A stretch of 64,000 nt of DNA, taken from Paenibacillus sp. DCT19 (lineage in GTDB: Bacteria; Bacillota; Bacilli; Paenibacillales; Paenibacillaceae). Shown here one piece after another: positions 39,302-48,368 of this stretch (position 1 is its first letter; each line of letters starts with the position of its first letter). The position numbers were made by a program, and so were the translations under genes. The stretch is from the NCBI RefSeq assembly GCF_003268635.1, contig NZ_CP029639.1, positions 2,181,501-2,245,500 on the forward strand. Direction: 5' to 3'. Below the pieces are notes generated by a model. That model did no database searches. It was not told where the DNA came from and saw nothing but the letters and a program-made list of their open reading frames with translations.

Positions 39302-39705
39302 TTTTGTTTAAACTTGAAGTCCGGCTTCATTTCGTGTATTTCGAAGGTGTCTTCACGGATCTCAAGAGCAATCACACGATCTTCTTTTTGCAAAAAATGC
39401 ACATGTCCTAATCGTTCGTTTTCGATTTCGCTCCAGCCTTCTTCGGCTAGTTTCTGAAAGTAATCGGATGGAGGATAGAGACCTTGTTCTCCGCCTATAT
39501 TTTTCAGTTCATATGTAACAGCTACATTGACGTTCGGATTTCCTGAATTCGTTGTTAGTTTAATTTGTTTAGCATTGGCTGGAACGGGAAATTGGGCATT
39601 AATGGATGAAGCTGTATATCCGGTGATCTCATACCCTGCCCGATTGCAGGCAGTCATTAGACCCACAAGACATACGAAGATGAGCAACATAAGCCATTTA
39701 CGCAA
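39298..39705 (-). CDS. Hypothetical lipoprotein
   Basis: 135 residues with a signal peptide ending in the lipobox LMTAC (lipidated Cys20). The mature part has β-rich segments ('QIKLTTNSGNPNVNVAVTYELKNIGG', 'FLQKEDRVIALEIREDTFEIHEM'). I do not recognise a family. Anchored outside the membrane. Stops within the shared terminator. Confidence 0.75.
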   Translation of the reverse strand: MRKWLMLLIFVCLVGLMTACNRAGYEITGYTASSINAQFPVPANAKQIKLTTNSGNPNVNVAVTYELKNIGGEQGLYPPSDYFQKLAEEGWSEIENERLGHVHFLQKEDRVIALEIREDTFEIHEMKPDFKFKQK

Positions 39706-39917
39706 AAGTGATTCCTCCTCCTAAGGCGACTTATTGTCAATAACGGAATGAATAAGTATAAAGTTACGGTATTTCTACGTTTAAAAAGATTGTTTGTCTT
39801 AAGACAAAAGAAAAAGTGTATCCCTTTTTGCATGTGCCTGAGAAAAAGAGAATAAGGGAGCCTTGGGTTAACCATCCTATAGAGGTAACAGGAACATGAT
39901 CCCAAGGAGGAATAATT

Positions 39918-40199
39918 ATGCCGAAGCGTTATGATTCCAGTTTGCAGGCGGGTACAACCGTATCTCAGGCGCAGAATGCGGTGAACAAACTTCACTATGC
40001 TGTTTCTCAAGCAATGTCTCATCCAACAGAACAAACCATTGAACAGGCAAGTCGTCGTTTGGCTCACACCGAACAGGCGATGCGTCAAGCGGAGCGTTCC
40101 CTTGGTGGTCAAGGCGTAGAATTGGCGGAAGAAATGTTCGCCGAGGAGAAGAGAAGGTTGAACTCAATCCAGAATCACAAGCAGCCAAAGGATTTCTAG
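39918..40199 (+). CDS. Small helical hypothetical protein
   Basis: 93 residues, highly helical, Gln/Ala-rich ('VSQAQNAVNKLHYAVSQAMS', 'TIEQASRRLAHTEQAMRQAERSL'), no membrane segment. ATG 39918 follows AAGGAGGAAT. Looks like the short coiled-coil proteins typical of spore-formers; a spore role is speculative. Own terminator. Confidence 0.7.
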   Translation: MPKRYDSSLQAGTTVSQAQNAVNKLHYAVSQAMSHPTEQTIEQASRRLAHTEQAMRQAERSLGGQGVELAEEMFAEEKRRLNSIQNHKQPKDF

Positions 40200-40218
40200 A
40201 CGTTCCTGTCACCAAACG

Positions 40219-40252
40219 AACTCGCAGAGCCAACCGCTTTGCGAGTTTTTTT
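40219..40252 (+). terminator. Rho-independent terminator
   Basis: AACTCGCA / TGCGAGTT eight-base stem with a 13-base loop, followed by seven T. Confidence 0.85.
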
Positions 40253-40338
40253 GTATGTAATCTCCGATTATTCCGCTTGAAATTTTGTCAGAAGGTTAAT
40301 AGACCATGAGCAGGCAAATTCCAAACGGGAGGTAGACG

Positions 40339-41169
40339 ATGACAAAACATATTACAGACTGCACGATACTGAACAACGGAGTGACCATGCCATGGCTGGG
40401 ATTCGGAACATATAAAGCAAAGGGAAAAGAAGTTCAGCAGGCGGTTGAAACGGCTTTGGAGGTAGGATATCGGAGTATAGATACGGCTTCCATTTACGGA
40501 AATGAAGAGGAAGTAGGACAAGCCATTGCGAGCAGTGGTGTTGCTCGGAATGAATTGTTTGTCACTACCAAACTTTGGAATGAGGATCAAGGTTTTGACT
40601 CAACCCTACGCGCATTTGAGGCGAGCCAGAAGGCTTTAGGACTTAATGTTATTGACCTATACTTAATCCACTGGCCTGGCCGAGATCAATATAAGGATAC
40701 GTGGAGAGCATTCGAACGTTTATATAGTGAGGGAAGTGTACGTGCCATTGGCGTAAGTAATTTTCAGGTACATCATTTGCGCGATATCATAGATGAAGGC
40801 GGCACAGTACCGGCCGTGAATCAGGTGGAATTACATCCCGGCTTGATCCAGCAGGAATTGCAGGACTTCTGCGGGGAGCAAGGTATTCAGCTTGAGGCAT
40901 GGAGCCCAATTATGAAAGGCAAACTAAATAATGAATCCACGTTAAAAGGCATTGCCCAAAAGTATGGCAAAACGCCTGCGCAAGTAATTTTGCGCTGGGA
41001 CATTCAGAATCAGATTGTGACCATTCCGAAATCCGTGACACCAGAACGTATTCGTGAAAATGCGGACATATTTGATTTTGAATTAACGCCGGATGAGCTA
41101 CGACAGATTGATGCCCTTGATGCGGACAAACGAACAGGACCACATCCGGATCAACTTTTCTGGGATTAA
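40339..41169 (+). CDS. Aldo/keto reductase
   Basis: A 276-residue NADPH-dependent reductase with a (β/α)8 barrel. ATG follows GGGAGGT. Family signatures: 'GYRSIDTASIYGNEEEVG' (Asp and Tyr of the tetrad), 'FVTTKLWNEDQGF' (Lys), 'IDLYLIHWPG' (His), 'VRAIGVSNFQVHHL', and 'TIPKSVTPERIRENADIFDF' for NADPH. Close to YvgN/YtbE-type glyoxal/methylglyoxal reductases. Complete and monocistronic. Confidence 0.93.
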   Translation: MTKHITDCTILNNGVTMPWLGFGTYKAKGKEVQQAVETALEVGYRSIDTASIYGNEEEVGQAIASSGVARNELFVTTKLWNEDQGFDSTLRAFEASQKALGLNVIDLYLIHWPGRDQYKDTWRAFERLYSEGSVRAIGVSNFQVHHLRDIIDEGGTVPAVNQVELHPGLIQQELQDFCGEQGIQLEAWSPIMKGKLNNESTLKGIAQKYGKTPAQVILRWDIQNQIVTIPKSVTPERIRENADIFDFELTPDELRQIDALDADKRTGPHPDQLFWD

Positions 41170-41229
41170 GGAGTAGGCTCGGTTGTAATACGAGTGTTTA
41201 ATCATTAGTTAGTGAGGATATGGAACGGA

Positions 41230-41345
41230 TCGTTCTTCCGATCGCTGTTGTCTCCTAAGTTTCCTGATTATAGGTTTTTAGAGGTTGAAATTTGGGAGAC
41301 AAAGGCGAACGCTTCGCTTCTACAGAATCGATTCCGTTTCCTTTT
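41230..41345 (+). repeat. Dispersed intergenic repeat, copy 2 (related to 14250-14372)
   Basis: Contains CGATCGCTGTT near 41241, a T-rich middle and AAAGGCGAACGCTTCGCTTCT near 41301, in the same order as the inverted copy upstream of fruR. The region 41170-41411 holds no convincing gene. Confidence 0.75.
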
Positions 41346-41411
41346 CCTTTGCTCTAACTGTTTACTAAAAAAAACTTATTACAATGAGCTGTGTGTATGT
41401 TATATATAAAA

Positions 41412-41449
41412 AGCAGCAGGATTGGGAGAATTCCCTTCATCCTGCTGCT
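41412..41449 (-). terminator. Rho-independent terminator for DsbA-like gene
   Basis: AGCAGCAGGAT / ATCCTGCTGCT perfect 11-base stem; on the minus strand it is followed by TTTTTATATATA. Confidence 0.85.
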
Positions 41450-41463
41450 ATTGTGTTTATTTA

Positions 41464-42195
41464 TTATTTTGAATCGCGTTGTGGAACTTCGCAGCCTTCT
41501 TCTGTACATACTCCGCTATTTTCATGGTCTGTTGCACTTGACTCAACCATCGTGAACGGGGAACGCTCGTCCCACGCTTTCTGAATCGCATCAAGGAACA
41601 CCTCATCAGGCTGTGCACCGGAGATAGCGAATTTACGATCCAGCACGAAGAATGGTACGCCGCGGATGCCGAGCTGTTCGCCCTCAGCTTGATCTGCACG
41701 AACTTGTTCGGCAAATTGATTGCTCTCCAAGTTGACAGCAGCTTCGCTACGATCTAATCCTACTTCTTCAGCCAGTTGGAGTAATACTTCATGATCTCCA
41801 ACATGTTTACCCTCGATGAACACAGCTTGGAATAACCGCTCACTCAGCTCAAGTGCTTTGTCTTGAGATTTAGCCCAGTGTGTCAAGCGATGAGCAGCGA
41901 AGGAATTGGTAGGAACCATTGCATCAATGTTGTACTCCAAACCTGCTGTACGAGCATTGGCATTCATCTGTGCATTCATGCCTTGTGCTTGTTCTTTACT
42001 AATGTTGTATTTAGATACTAAATAGTCGGTGTTGGTTTTGCCTGTGTGTACTTCAGCATTAGGATCAAGTTCGAAGCTCTTGAACTCGAATTTCACTTCA
42101 TTCCGGTGTGGGAACTGCTCCAATACATTCTCTAGACGACGTTTACCAATATAGCAGAAAGGGCACATAAAATCAGACCATATCTCAATATTCAT
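41464..42195 (-). CDS. DsbA-family oxidoreductase (FrnE-like)
   Basis: 243 residues from ATG 42195, eight bases behind GGAGG. No signal peptide, so cytoplasmic. Thioredoxin fold with active site C-P-F-C (Cys11, Cys14) in 'EIWSDFMCPFCYIGKRRLE', a helical insert, and the cis-Pro loop 'GIRGVPFFVLD'. FrnE-type proteins act as cytosolic disulfide isomerases or polyketide-modifying redox enzymes; in many Bacillota they are stress-linked. The C-terminus has an extra Cys pair ('GVCTEEGCEVP'), possibly metal-binding or regulatory. Confidence 0.9.
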   Translation of the reverse strand: MNIEIWSDFMCPFCYIGKRRLENVLEQFPHRNEVKFEFKSFELDPNAEVHTGKTNTDYLVSKYNISKEQAQGMNAQMNANARTAGLEYNIDAMVPTNSFAAHRLTHWAKSQDKALELSERLFQAVFIEGKHVGDHEVLLQLAEEVGLDRSEAAVNLESNQFAEQVRADQAEGEQLGIRGVPFFVLDRKFAISGAQPDEVFLDAIQKAWDERSPFTMVESSATDHENSGVCTEEGCEVPQRDSK

Positions 42196-42308
42196 TCGAA
42201 TAACCTCCATTTTTCTGTAAATCAGCTTTAAATGAAACTATCATAGTTACAATTATATAGCGACTTTATATTTTTCGCAAGGATGCATTTTGTATGGGAT
42301 AAAAGAAA

Positions 42309-42347
42309 GAAGTGCCGAAGACGTATATACTCTCGCATCAGCACTTC
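42309..42347 (-). terminator. Rho-independent terminator for LTA synthase gene
   Basis: GAAGTGC / GCACTTC stem with a long loop; on the minus strand a T-rich tail follows (TTTCTTTT). Confidence 0.6.
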
Positions 42348-42356
42348 CGTTTTATT

Positions 42357-44338
42357 TTACAGCTCCTCACGCAAGCGTGCGATTAAATCATACGTAATGA
42401 CTGTGTCCGACACACGAAGTCGTTTCGAAGCTTCATCATGTCCTGCTCGGCAGGCAGTAATGTCCGTTTCCCCACGGGTGGACAAGTCATAACAGGAACC
42501 GTGCTCATAGATGTAATCATCAGACGGAATGTAGAACACAGAACCATCCGTAAACGCACCATTACGCAACACCACAGTACGACTAGAGCCATCGTAAACA
42601 TCATTCCCCATATGGTAGTAGGATTGATCGGATAAGCCCAGTAAATGGAGTGCAGACGGCGTGATATCAAGCTGCCCTGCGGGTTCATCAATCGTTCCAG
42701 CTTCGGCTCCATCCGGTAGATGTACAAGCAGTGGCACCTCATTCATAATCTGCTCCATATCAAGCTGATTTAATGATCTGCCTAGAAATTTTTCGTATTG
42801 TGCCTGCTCCTTAATGGAATTATCGTGATCGCCATAGAACATAAATATGGTGTTATCCCATAATCCGCGATTTTTTAAATCCTCCACCAGACCACCCAGA
42901 GCTGAATCTACATAATGAACCGATTGCAGGTAATTCCCAAACATGGTCCCTTGGAATTCCCCACATCAAGCTGCTGTTTATCAACAGGTAGGGCATATGG
43001 ATGATGACTGGAAAGTGTAATGAGGAAAGAGTAAAAGGGCTCGGAAACATCGTTATCCATTTTCTCAACAGACTGTCTGAAAAAAGAGACGTCGGATAAA
43101 GACCAGCCAAGCGGATCATCCTGTGCAAAATCATTTTTGCTATAAAATTTATCGTATTTCATCTGTTGATACATCGTATAGCGATTCCAGAATCCACTCT
43201 CATAGGCATGAAAGACATTCGTGCTGTATCCAGTGTCCTTCAGAATTGAAGGTAAAGAATCATAGGTATGGTCGGCGTAACGTACAAATGCTGAGCCAAT
43301 AGGCAGGGGGTGTAACGAAATGTTAGCTCCAAAATCGGCATCCGATGTCCGACCCTGTCCTGTCTGGTGATAGAAATGACTGTAATACTGGCTTTCCTTC
43401 ATCAATTCGTTGAAATGTGGCGTAATCTCCTGACCACCGATACTTTGGCCAATCATGAAATTCATAAATGCTTCGCCTTGAACAACGATAACGTTACTCC
43501 CTTTATATTTACCGAACAGTGGGCTATCAGTCTGTGGTAGTTGATTCTGTCTTTCGGCAAAAAAAGATTTGACCAGATCTACATCAGCAGGATCAGCCTC
43601 AGGTCCTGACCCAATCCGATCTTTGGCAAAGTTATAGAGATCATAACCGTGAAAAGCCAACAATCCAGTTACGTTGTACATGGATACATTCCACCAGTTA
43701 TTATCGAACAGCCCTTTAGCCCAGGTTTTGCTGTAATAATAGATGGGACCGACCGCAAGGGATAATCCAAGCACTAGAGTGATGCCTCCGGCTGTAAACC
43801 GACGGCGTGTGCGAGCCTTGTTGCGAGTGTGTCCGTAAGGTTGATTACTGTATCCATACAGGCTTGTGCGGTTCGCACGTGTACGTCTGGTTAGGAGGCG
43901 TGCAACGCCATAGATTACGAATGCAATCCAGTCTGCAAAGAACAGTAGGTCACCAGGTTGAAGTAATGTGGCGATACTATCTCCTAGTGCATCCACCTGT
44001 TTAGCTTGCAGAAGCACGGGGATGGTAAGGAAATCCTGGAAATAGCGATAATAAACCATATCTGCATAGATGAGTGCTGTAAGAATTAGGTTTAGTGCGA
44101 TCAGCGAGATCTTAAAGCCTTTACGAGGCAGCCACCATGTCCAAAAGGAGATGAGGAGCAGGGAGCCGATCGCGATAATTTTGTCCAGCAGTCCCATCGT
44201 AATGTTGTAAGCATGCAGGTTGTGGTGTAGCCACATTAATTTGAGCAGCATGAGTGCAATGAATAACAGATAGAGCGATAAAGGATGATGTAAAAGTCTG
44301 CGTAGCATGCTGCTACGTGAAGACGAAGTGAAAACCAT
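42357..44338 (-). CDS. LTA synthase family sulfatase-fold membrane protein (frameshifted as sequenced)
   Basis: A polyglycerolphosphate (lipoteichoic acid) synthase or primase. The N-terminal third has about five membrane helices. The extracellular domain has 'NVIVVQGEAFMNF', the catalytic Thr in 'HQTGQGRTSDADF', 'HAYESGFWNR' and the metal site 'FYGDHDNS'. The frame breaks at the C run 42959-42962; one extra base turns 'DVGNSKG' into 'DVGEFQGTMFGNYLQSVHYVDSALGG' and gives 660 residues, normal for LtaS. ATG behind AAAGGGAG. Monocistronic. Whether it is the main LtaS or a paralogue (YfnI, YqgS, YvgJ) is not clear. Confidence 0.92.
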
Positions 44339-44517
44339 GAATGATGTCTCCCTTTGTTAAAGTTTTGTTATCGGAATGTAAACGGAGCTTCATTCATTAT
44401 AGCGTGGCTGGGTTGCTTTTCAACCAGAGGGGTTTGTCTAACCAGTGATTAAGACTAGTATTACGTTGTGTAGTATGGAAATTTCTAAGAGAAACCATAC
44501 AATTAAGCATAAAAAAA

Positions 44518-44548
44518 GAGCGTCCACTCCTGAAAGGAGCGAACACTC
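44518..44548 (-). terminator. Rho-independent terminator
   Basis: GAGCGTCCACTCC / GGAGCGAACACTC stem with mismatches; on the minus strand seven T follow. Ends the RNA methyltransferase transcript. Confidence 0.85.
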
Positions 44549-44564
44549 AGATAACACATTTTGA

Positions 44565-45716
44565 TTAAGCTTGGGTATATTTATTACGTGGAGGGAGTGG
44601 TCCCAAATACTGATAATATTGGGTCTCAATTCGTCCATTAAATAGTTTGCGGCGCTTGTCCGCTTTGTGCCCGAAATAATCTTCAAATGCTTTGGTGGAG
44701 GTGATTGCAAAGAACGACCATGTTGGCATCTCCAGGTAAGAACGTCCAAGGGAACGAAGTAACTTCTGCACTTCTTTTTCTTCACTCAAGCGTTCACCGT
44801 AAGGTGGGTTGGTAATGATTACGCCATATTCCCCTTGTGGTTTTGCGCGGTGGGCTGGCAGTACGCTGACTTCGATATCTTTGGCAAAGCCTGCACTTTT
44901 GATTGCCGCTTGTGCGACTTCAATCGCTTCTGGGTCGATGTCGCTTCCTGAAATCTGAAGAGGGACATCATCACGTACTGCATCAAATGCTTCCTCACGT
45001 GCTTGTTCCCATAGTTCAGCAGGAATTACGTCCCAATTCTCAGAATTAAACGTGCGACGAAGCCCTGGTGCGATATTCCAGCCAATCATTGCCGCTTCGA
45101 TCAGCATCGTGCCTGAACCGCAGCATGGGTCGTAGAACGGGCGGGAAACATTCCAGCGGCTAAGCTGAATCAGAGCAGCTGCCAGTGTTTCTTTCAGCGG
45201 CGCTTCGGTAACAAGTTTACGGTATCCACGTTTGTGAAGTCCGGGTCCTGTTGTGTCCAGCGTAATGAGGGCGCGGTCATTCAGTAGAATAACTTCAACC
45301 ACATAACGTGCTCCATTTTCGGGGAACCATTCGGTGTGATGCGTCAGCTTTAGTTTTTCAACAATCGCCTTTTTGACAATACCTTGTGAAGCTGGCACAC
45401 TGCTTAGTTGTGATTTCTGCGAGCGTCCTTCCACCGGGAATTCACCATTTGCGGGAATCCATTCTTCCCATGGCAGTGCTTTGGTGCCTTCAAACAATTC
45501 ATCAAATGTGGTTGCAGGGAATTCACCCATGTTAACCAGCACGCGATCCGAACTTCTCAGCCACAGGTTACAACGACAAATATCAATATAATCTCCTGTG
45601 AAAAATACTCGGCCATTATCGACCCTGGCATCCTCATATCCCAGCTGTTTCAGTTCCCGGGCAACAACGGCCTCAAGTCCCATTGCAGAGGTTGCGATCA
45701 ATTGCAATCGAGCCAT
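44565..45716 (-). CDS. THUMP-domain class I RNA methyltransferase (YpsC/RlmL-N-like)
   Basis: 383 residues. N-terminal ferredoxin-like and THUMP RNA-binding region (about 1-160, 'ATSAMGLEAVVARELKQLGY'), then an N2-guanine methyltransferase domain: 'LSRWNVSRPFYDPCCGSGTMLIEAAMI' binds SAM and 'VIITNPPYGERL' is the catalytic NPPY. The homologous part of E. coli RlmL modifies G2445 of 23S rRNA; that activity is the likely one here. Complete. Confidence 0.9.
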   Translation of the reverse strand: MARLQLIATSAMGLEAVVARELKQLGYEDARVDNGRVFFTGDYIDICRCNLWLRSSDRVLVNMGEFPATTFDELFEGTKALPWEEWIPANGEFPVEGRSQKSQLSSVPASQGIVKKAIVEKLKLTHHTEWFPENGARYVVEVILLNDRALITLDTTGPGLHKRGYRKLVTEAPLKETLAAALIQLSRWNVSRPFYDPCCGSGTMLIEAAMIGWNIAPGLRRTFNSENWDVIPAELWEQAREEAFDAVRDDVPLQISGSDIDPEAIEVAQAAIKSAGFAKDIEVSVLPAHRAKPQGEYGVIITNPPYGERLSEEKEVQKLLRSLGRSYLEMPTWSFFAITSTKAFEDYFGHKADKRRKLFNGRIETQYYQYLGPLPPRNKYTQA

Positions 45717-45916
45717 ATGAATTCATTCAACTCCATTTCGAGCCGCAGGGGCTTGTCCTCTGGCGGCGATATAGTAACGGTGCGGCCTTGCCGCTTGCCG
45801 TGAAAAAACTTACAATGAGTAATGCGGTCTAACCCGCATAGACTTCAATGCAGATCATTCGTGTGTAATGCATGTATTACACTGTGTTGAATAACAAACA
45901 TTCATTATAAAACATT

Positions 45917-45968
45917 GGCATCCATATGGAAAGCTATCCAAGGGCATTTATATGGAAAGCAGTCCAAG
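45917..45968 (+). repeat. Two 26-bp tandem repeats before O-methyltransferase start
   Basis: GGCAT-CC-ATATGGAAAGC-TA-TCCAAG (45917-45942) is followed directly by a copy with four changes (45943-45968). The second copy ends five bases before AAGGAGG. Together with the absence of a normal start inside, this marks untranslated leader. Confidence 0.85.
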
Positions 45969-45986
45969 TATGCAAGGAGGAACTTC

Positions 45987-46622
45987 GTGGTGAATCTGAC
46001 ACCTGACGAATATGTAAATCAATTATTTCAAGAGGATGAGCTCTTGTTAAAAGTAAAAGAGGCCATTCGCGCGAATGGCATGCCGGAGGTTTCGGTGGCT
46101 GCGGCGTATGGACGCCTACTGACCTTCCTGGCAAAAACCTCGAAGGCGGAAGCTGTACTCGAAATTGGCGTGCTGGGCGGGTACAGCGGCATATGCCTGG
46201 CTCGTGGCTTAAGCGAAGGGGGAACCTTAACTTCTCTTGAGCTGAAAGAAGAGTACGCAGCGATGGCTCGCGGACATCTGGAGGAGGGTGGCTTCGGCGG
46301 GCAAGTCGAATACCGAATTGGTCCTGCGGCAGACAGTCTGGAGCAATTGGCTCAGGAAGAGCGTACCTTCGATTTCTTCTTTATTGACGCAGATAAGGAA
46401 AATTATCCGGTGTATCTCGATTATGCGATTCGTCTTGCACGTCCAGGTGCGGTTATCGTAGGGGACAACTGCTTCCTGCGTGGCCGTACACTTAATCCGG
46501 ACAAGCAAGGTCCGGCTGTGCTTGCTGTACGTCGTTTTAACGAGCAGATGGCAAGTGACCCACGTCTTGTCACGACGATGCTGCCAGACTATGACGGCTT
46601 GGCGCTGGCTTGGGTGAAATAG
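45987..46622 (+). CDS. O-methyltransferase (YrrM/TrmR-like)
   Basis: About 211 residues. GTG 45987 or 45990 is the likely start behind AAGGAGG; an upstream frame runs through a tandem repeat and has no ribosome site. Methyltransferase-3 (CCoAOMT-like) signatures: 'VLEIGVLGGYSGICLARGL' binds SAM, 'FDFFFIDADKENYPVYLDYAIRL' carries the divalent-metal Asp, 'GAVIVGDNCFLRG' the second metal ligand. The Bacillus relative TrmR (YrrM) methylates 5-hydroxyuridine in tRNA; the same role is possible. Confidence 0.88.
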   Translation: MVNLTPDEYVNQLFQEDELLLKVKEAIRANGMPEVSVAAAYGRLLTFLAKTSKAEAVLEIGVLGGYSGICLARGLSEGGTLTSLELKEEYAAMARGHLEEGGFGGQVEYRIGPAADSLEQLAQEERTFDFFFIDADKENYPVYLDYAIRLARPGAVIVGDNCFLRGRTLNPDKQGPAVLAVRRFNEQMASDPRLVTTMLPDYDGLALAWVK

Positions 46623-46664
46623 ATCCATTGAACTCAGTTGAAATTTGGTTGAAAGCGCAGGAAA

Positions 46665-46705
46665 AAAAAGGCTGAAGCAGGATGAACTCTGCTTCGGCCT
46701 TTTTC
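46665..46705. terminator. Bidirectional terminator
   Basis: AAAAGGCTGAAGCAG / CTGCTTCGGCCTTTTT stem between the O-methyltransferase (+) and asparaginase (-) genes. Confidence 0.88.
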
Positions 46706-46739
46706 ACGTACATCTGGCAAATATTCTTTTTGCTGACTT

Positions 46740-47951
46740 TTATACCTCTGGTGTGCCGTATGTTTCGAACCATTTTTTGATCGTGTCAAAATCATCACTG
46801 AAGGATAGTCCAAGCATTAATAGAATCCGAGCTTGTTGTGGGCTGAGATTATCCCCGGCAATAATGCCATTACCGCCGCCATAGACACTGCCCGAGCCTG
46901 TCCGTGTCGTCGTTACGAAAATAACTCCTTCTTCGATCGCTTTTGTACGAGCTTGCCCCATCGCTCTGGAGATACCGCCCGCCCCTGTACCCGAAGTAAC
47001 GATACCTTTCACTCCGCTCTTCACGAAGCCTTCAATAGCTCCGCCGCCTGCTTCCTGATAGGAGATGGCAATCTCCACTTTGGCGAGATCGGTTTTAGTG
47101 ATTTTACTTAGGTCGAATACAGGCTTCGCTGTACCATCCGGTTTCATCGCCCGAGCAGGAGCTCGGTAAATCCGAATGTTTTCTTCATCAATATAACCTA
47201 CAGCACCAAGCATTGGCGTTTCAAAGGTGTCTGTCCGATAATCATTGCTCTTTGTTACACCGCGTGCGAGCTGAATGGTATCGTTAAGCATCAACACGGT
47301 GCCGAATGATTGGGTTCGACCGCTTCCGGCCAGTTTGATGGCATTGTAGAGATTCGCTTGGGCATCAGAGCCAATTACCGTCCAAGGTCGCATCGAGCCT
47401 GTGATGACAACGGGTTTATCGCTTTGAACCGTCATATCGAGGAAGTAGGCTATTTCCTCCATTGTGTCAGTGCCTGTAGTTACCACCACGCTATCATATT
47501 GAGCAAGGGCTTTATCTACAGTCTGAGACAAGTCGTACAGATCAGCCATGGTATAGGAGCCTGAACCTGAATTGCCAAACTGTAGTGTGTTTACATCCGC
47601 TATTTTCTGTTTGTCCGGCAAATCTTTGACCATGTCAGCAATGAGAAGTGTGCCTGCCTTGTAATTTTGGAAGCTGGTTGCGTCTTCCGATTGTCCGGCA
47701 ATTGTTCCGCCTGTACCGATCACAAGCACATTAGGGAGTGAAGATTGTTTGGCAGATTCGGGTACTGCCGGGATGGTGGTATTGCGTGCTGGCGTGGCTG
47801 GAGCGCTCTGAACAGCGCCTGTTGTGCCGTTTACCTCTACCGTAGCGGCCTGAGCAGCATAAGTTCCAATAGGGGACAGAGTAAGGGTTAGTGCGGTTAA
47901 TGCGGCAGTACTCCAAACGGCCCAAGGGCGAAGGTGAGATTGTTTTTTCAT
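46740..47951 (-). CDS. Exported type II L-asparaginase
   Basis: A 403-residue secreted enzyme hydrolysing asparagine to aspartate and ammonia. ATG 47951 follows AAGGAGCG. A signal peptide (about 1-35, ending AAQAA) is followed by a Pro/Ala/Thr-rich linker, then the asparaginase fold with both catalytic Thr motifs: 'VLVIGTGGTIAGQ' and 'VVVTTGTDTMEEIAYFLD', plus 'PVVITGSMRP'. Equivalent to Bacillus AnsZ. Monocistronic. Confidence 0.93.
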   Translation of the reverse strand: MKKQSHLRPWAVWSTAALTALTLTLSPIGTYAAQAATVEVNGTTGAVQSAPATPARNTTIPAVPESAKQSSLPNVLVIGTGGTIAGQSEDATSFQNYKAGTLLIADMVKDLPDKQKIADVNTLQFGNSGSGSYTMADLYDLSQTVDKALAQYDSVVVTTGTDTMEEIAYFLDMTVQSDKPVVITGSMRPWTVIGSDAQANLYNAIKLAGSGRTQSFGTVLMLNDTIQLARGVTKSNDYRTDTFETPMLGAVGYIDEENIRIYRAPARAMKPDGTAKPVFDLSKITKTDLAKVEIAISYQEAGGGAIEGFVKSGVKGIVTSGTGAGGISRAMGQARTKAIEEGVIFVTTTRTGSGSVYGGGNGIIAGDNLSPQQARILLMLGLSFSDDFDTIKKWFETYGTPEV

Positions 47952-48368
47952 GCTGACACGCTCCTTCAAGTGATTTTGTGTGAGGTATTCTCTTTTTTTT
48001 ATGTAAATAGATTGAGATGATTTTATTTTATGTTAGATAATATGACAAATAAAGGTTTTGGTAGAGATAACGATTACATTCATAGAATTATAGAGTAATA
48101 ATGGTTTTTTGTACGGTAAATGACATAATGAAAAGTATTTAATTCCGGATAATGAATAATATTAGCTAGTTTATATATTTGATTTTGAGATATTAATGTT
48201 AATTAATATTACATATAATCTTTTCGACAAAATTAAGGTAGTTTGGAGCAGGAGATGGGACGAGAGGCTTATTTACGCTATTTGAGTTGGAATCGATATC
48301 CAGTTGTGGTTATAATGAAGATGAACATATATGTAAATAAATATATATTATTGATTGGAGGAAACACG
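47952..48368. other. AT-rich divergent intergenic region
   Basis: About 420 very AT-rich bases between the asparaginase (-) and P450 (+) genes. A near-perfect 16-base palindrome AATGTTAATTAATATT at 48195-48210 (one mismatched pair) could be an operator. The frame from 48243 to 48368 lacks a ribosome site and is not counted as coding. Confidence 0.5.

Noticed and set aside
48243..48368. N-terminal extension of the P450
   Set aside because: No ribosome site precedes it, the P450 family starts near residue 43 of that frame, and ATG 48369 has GGAGG.
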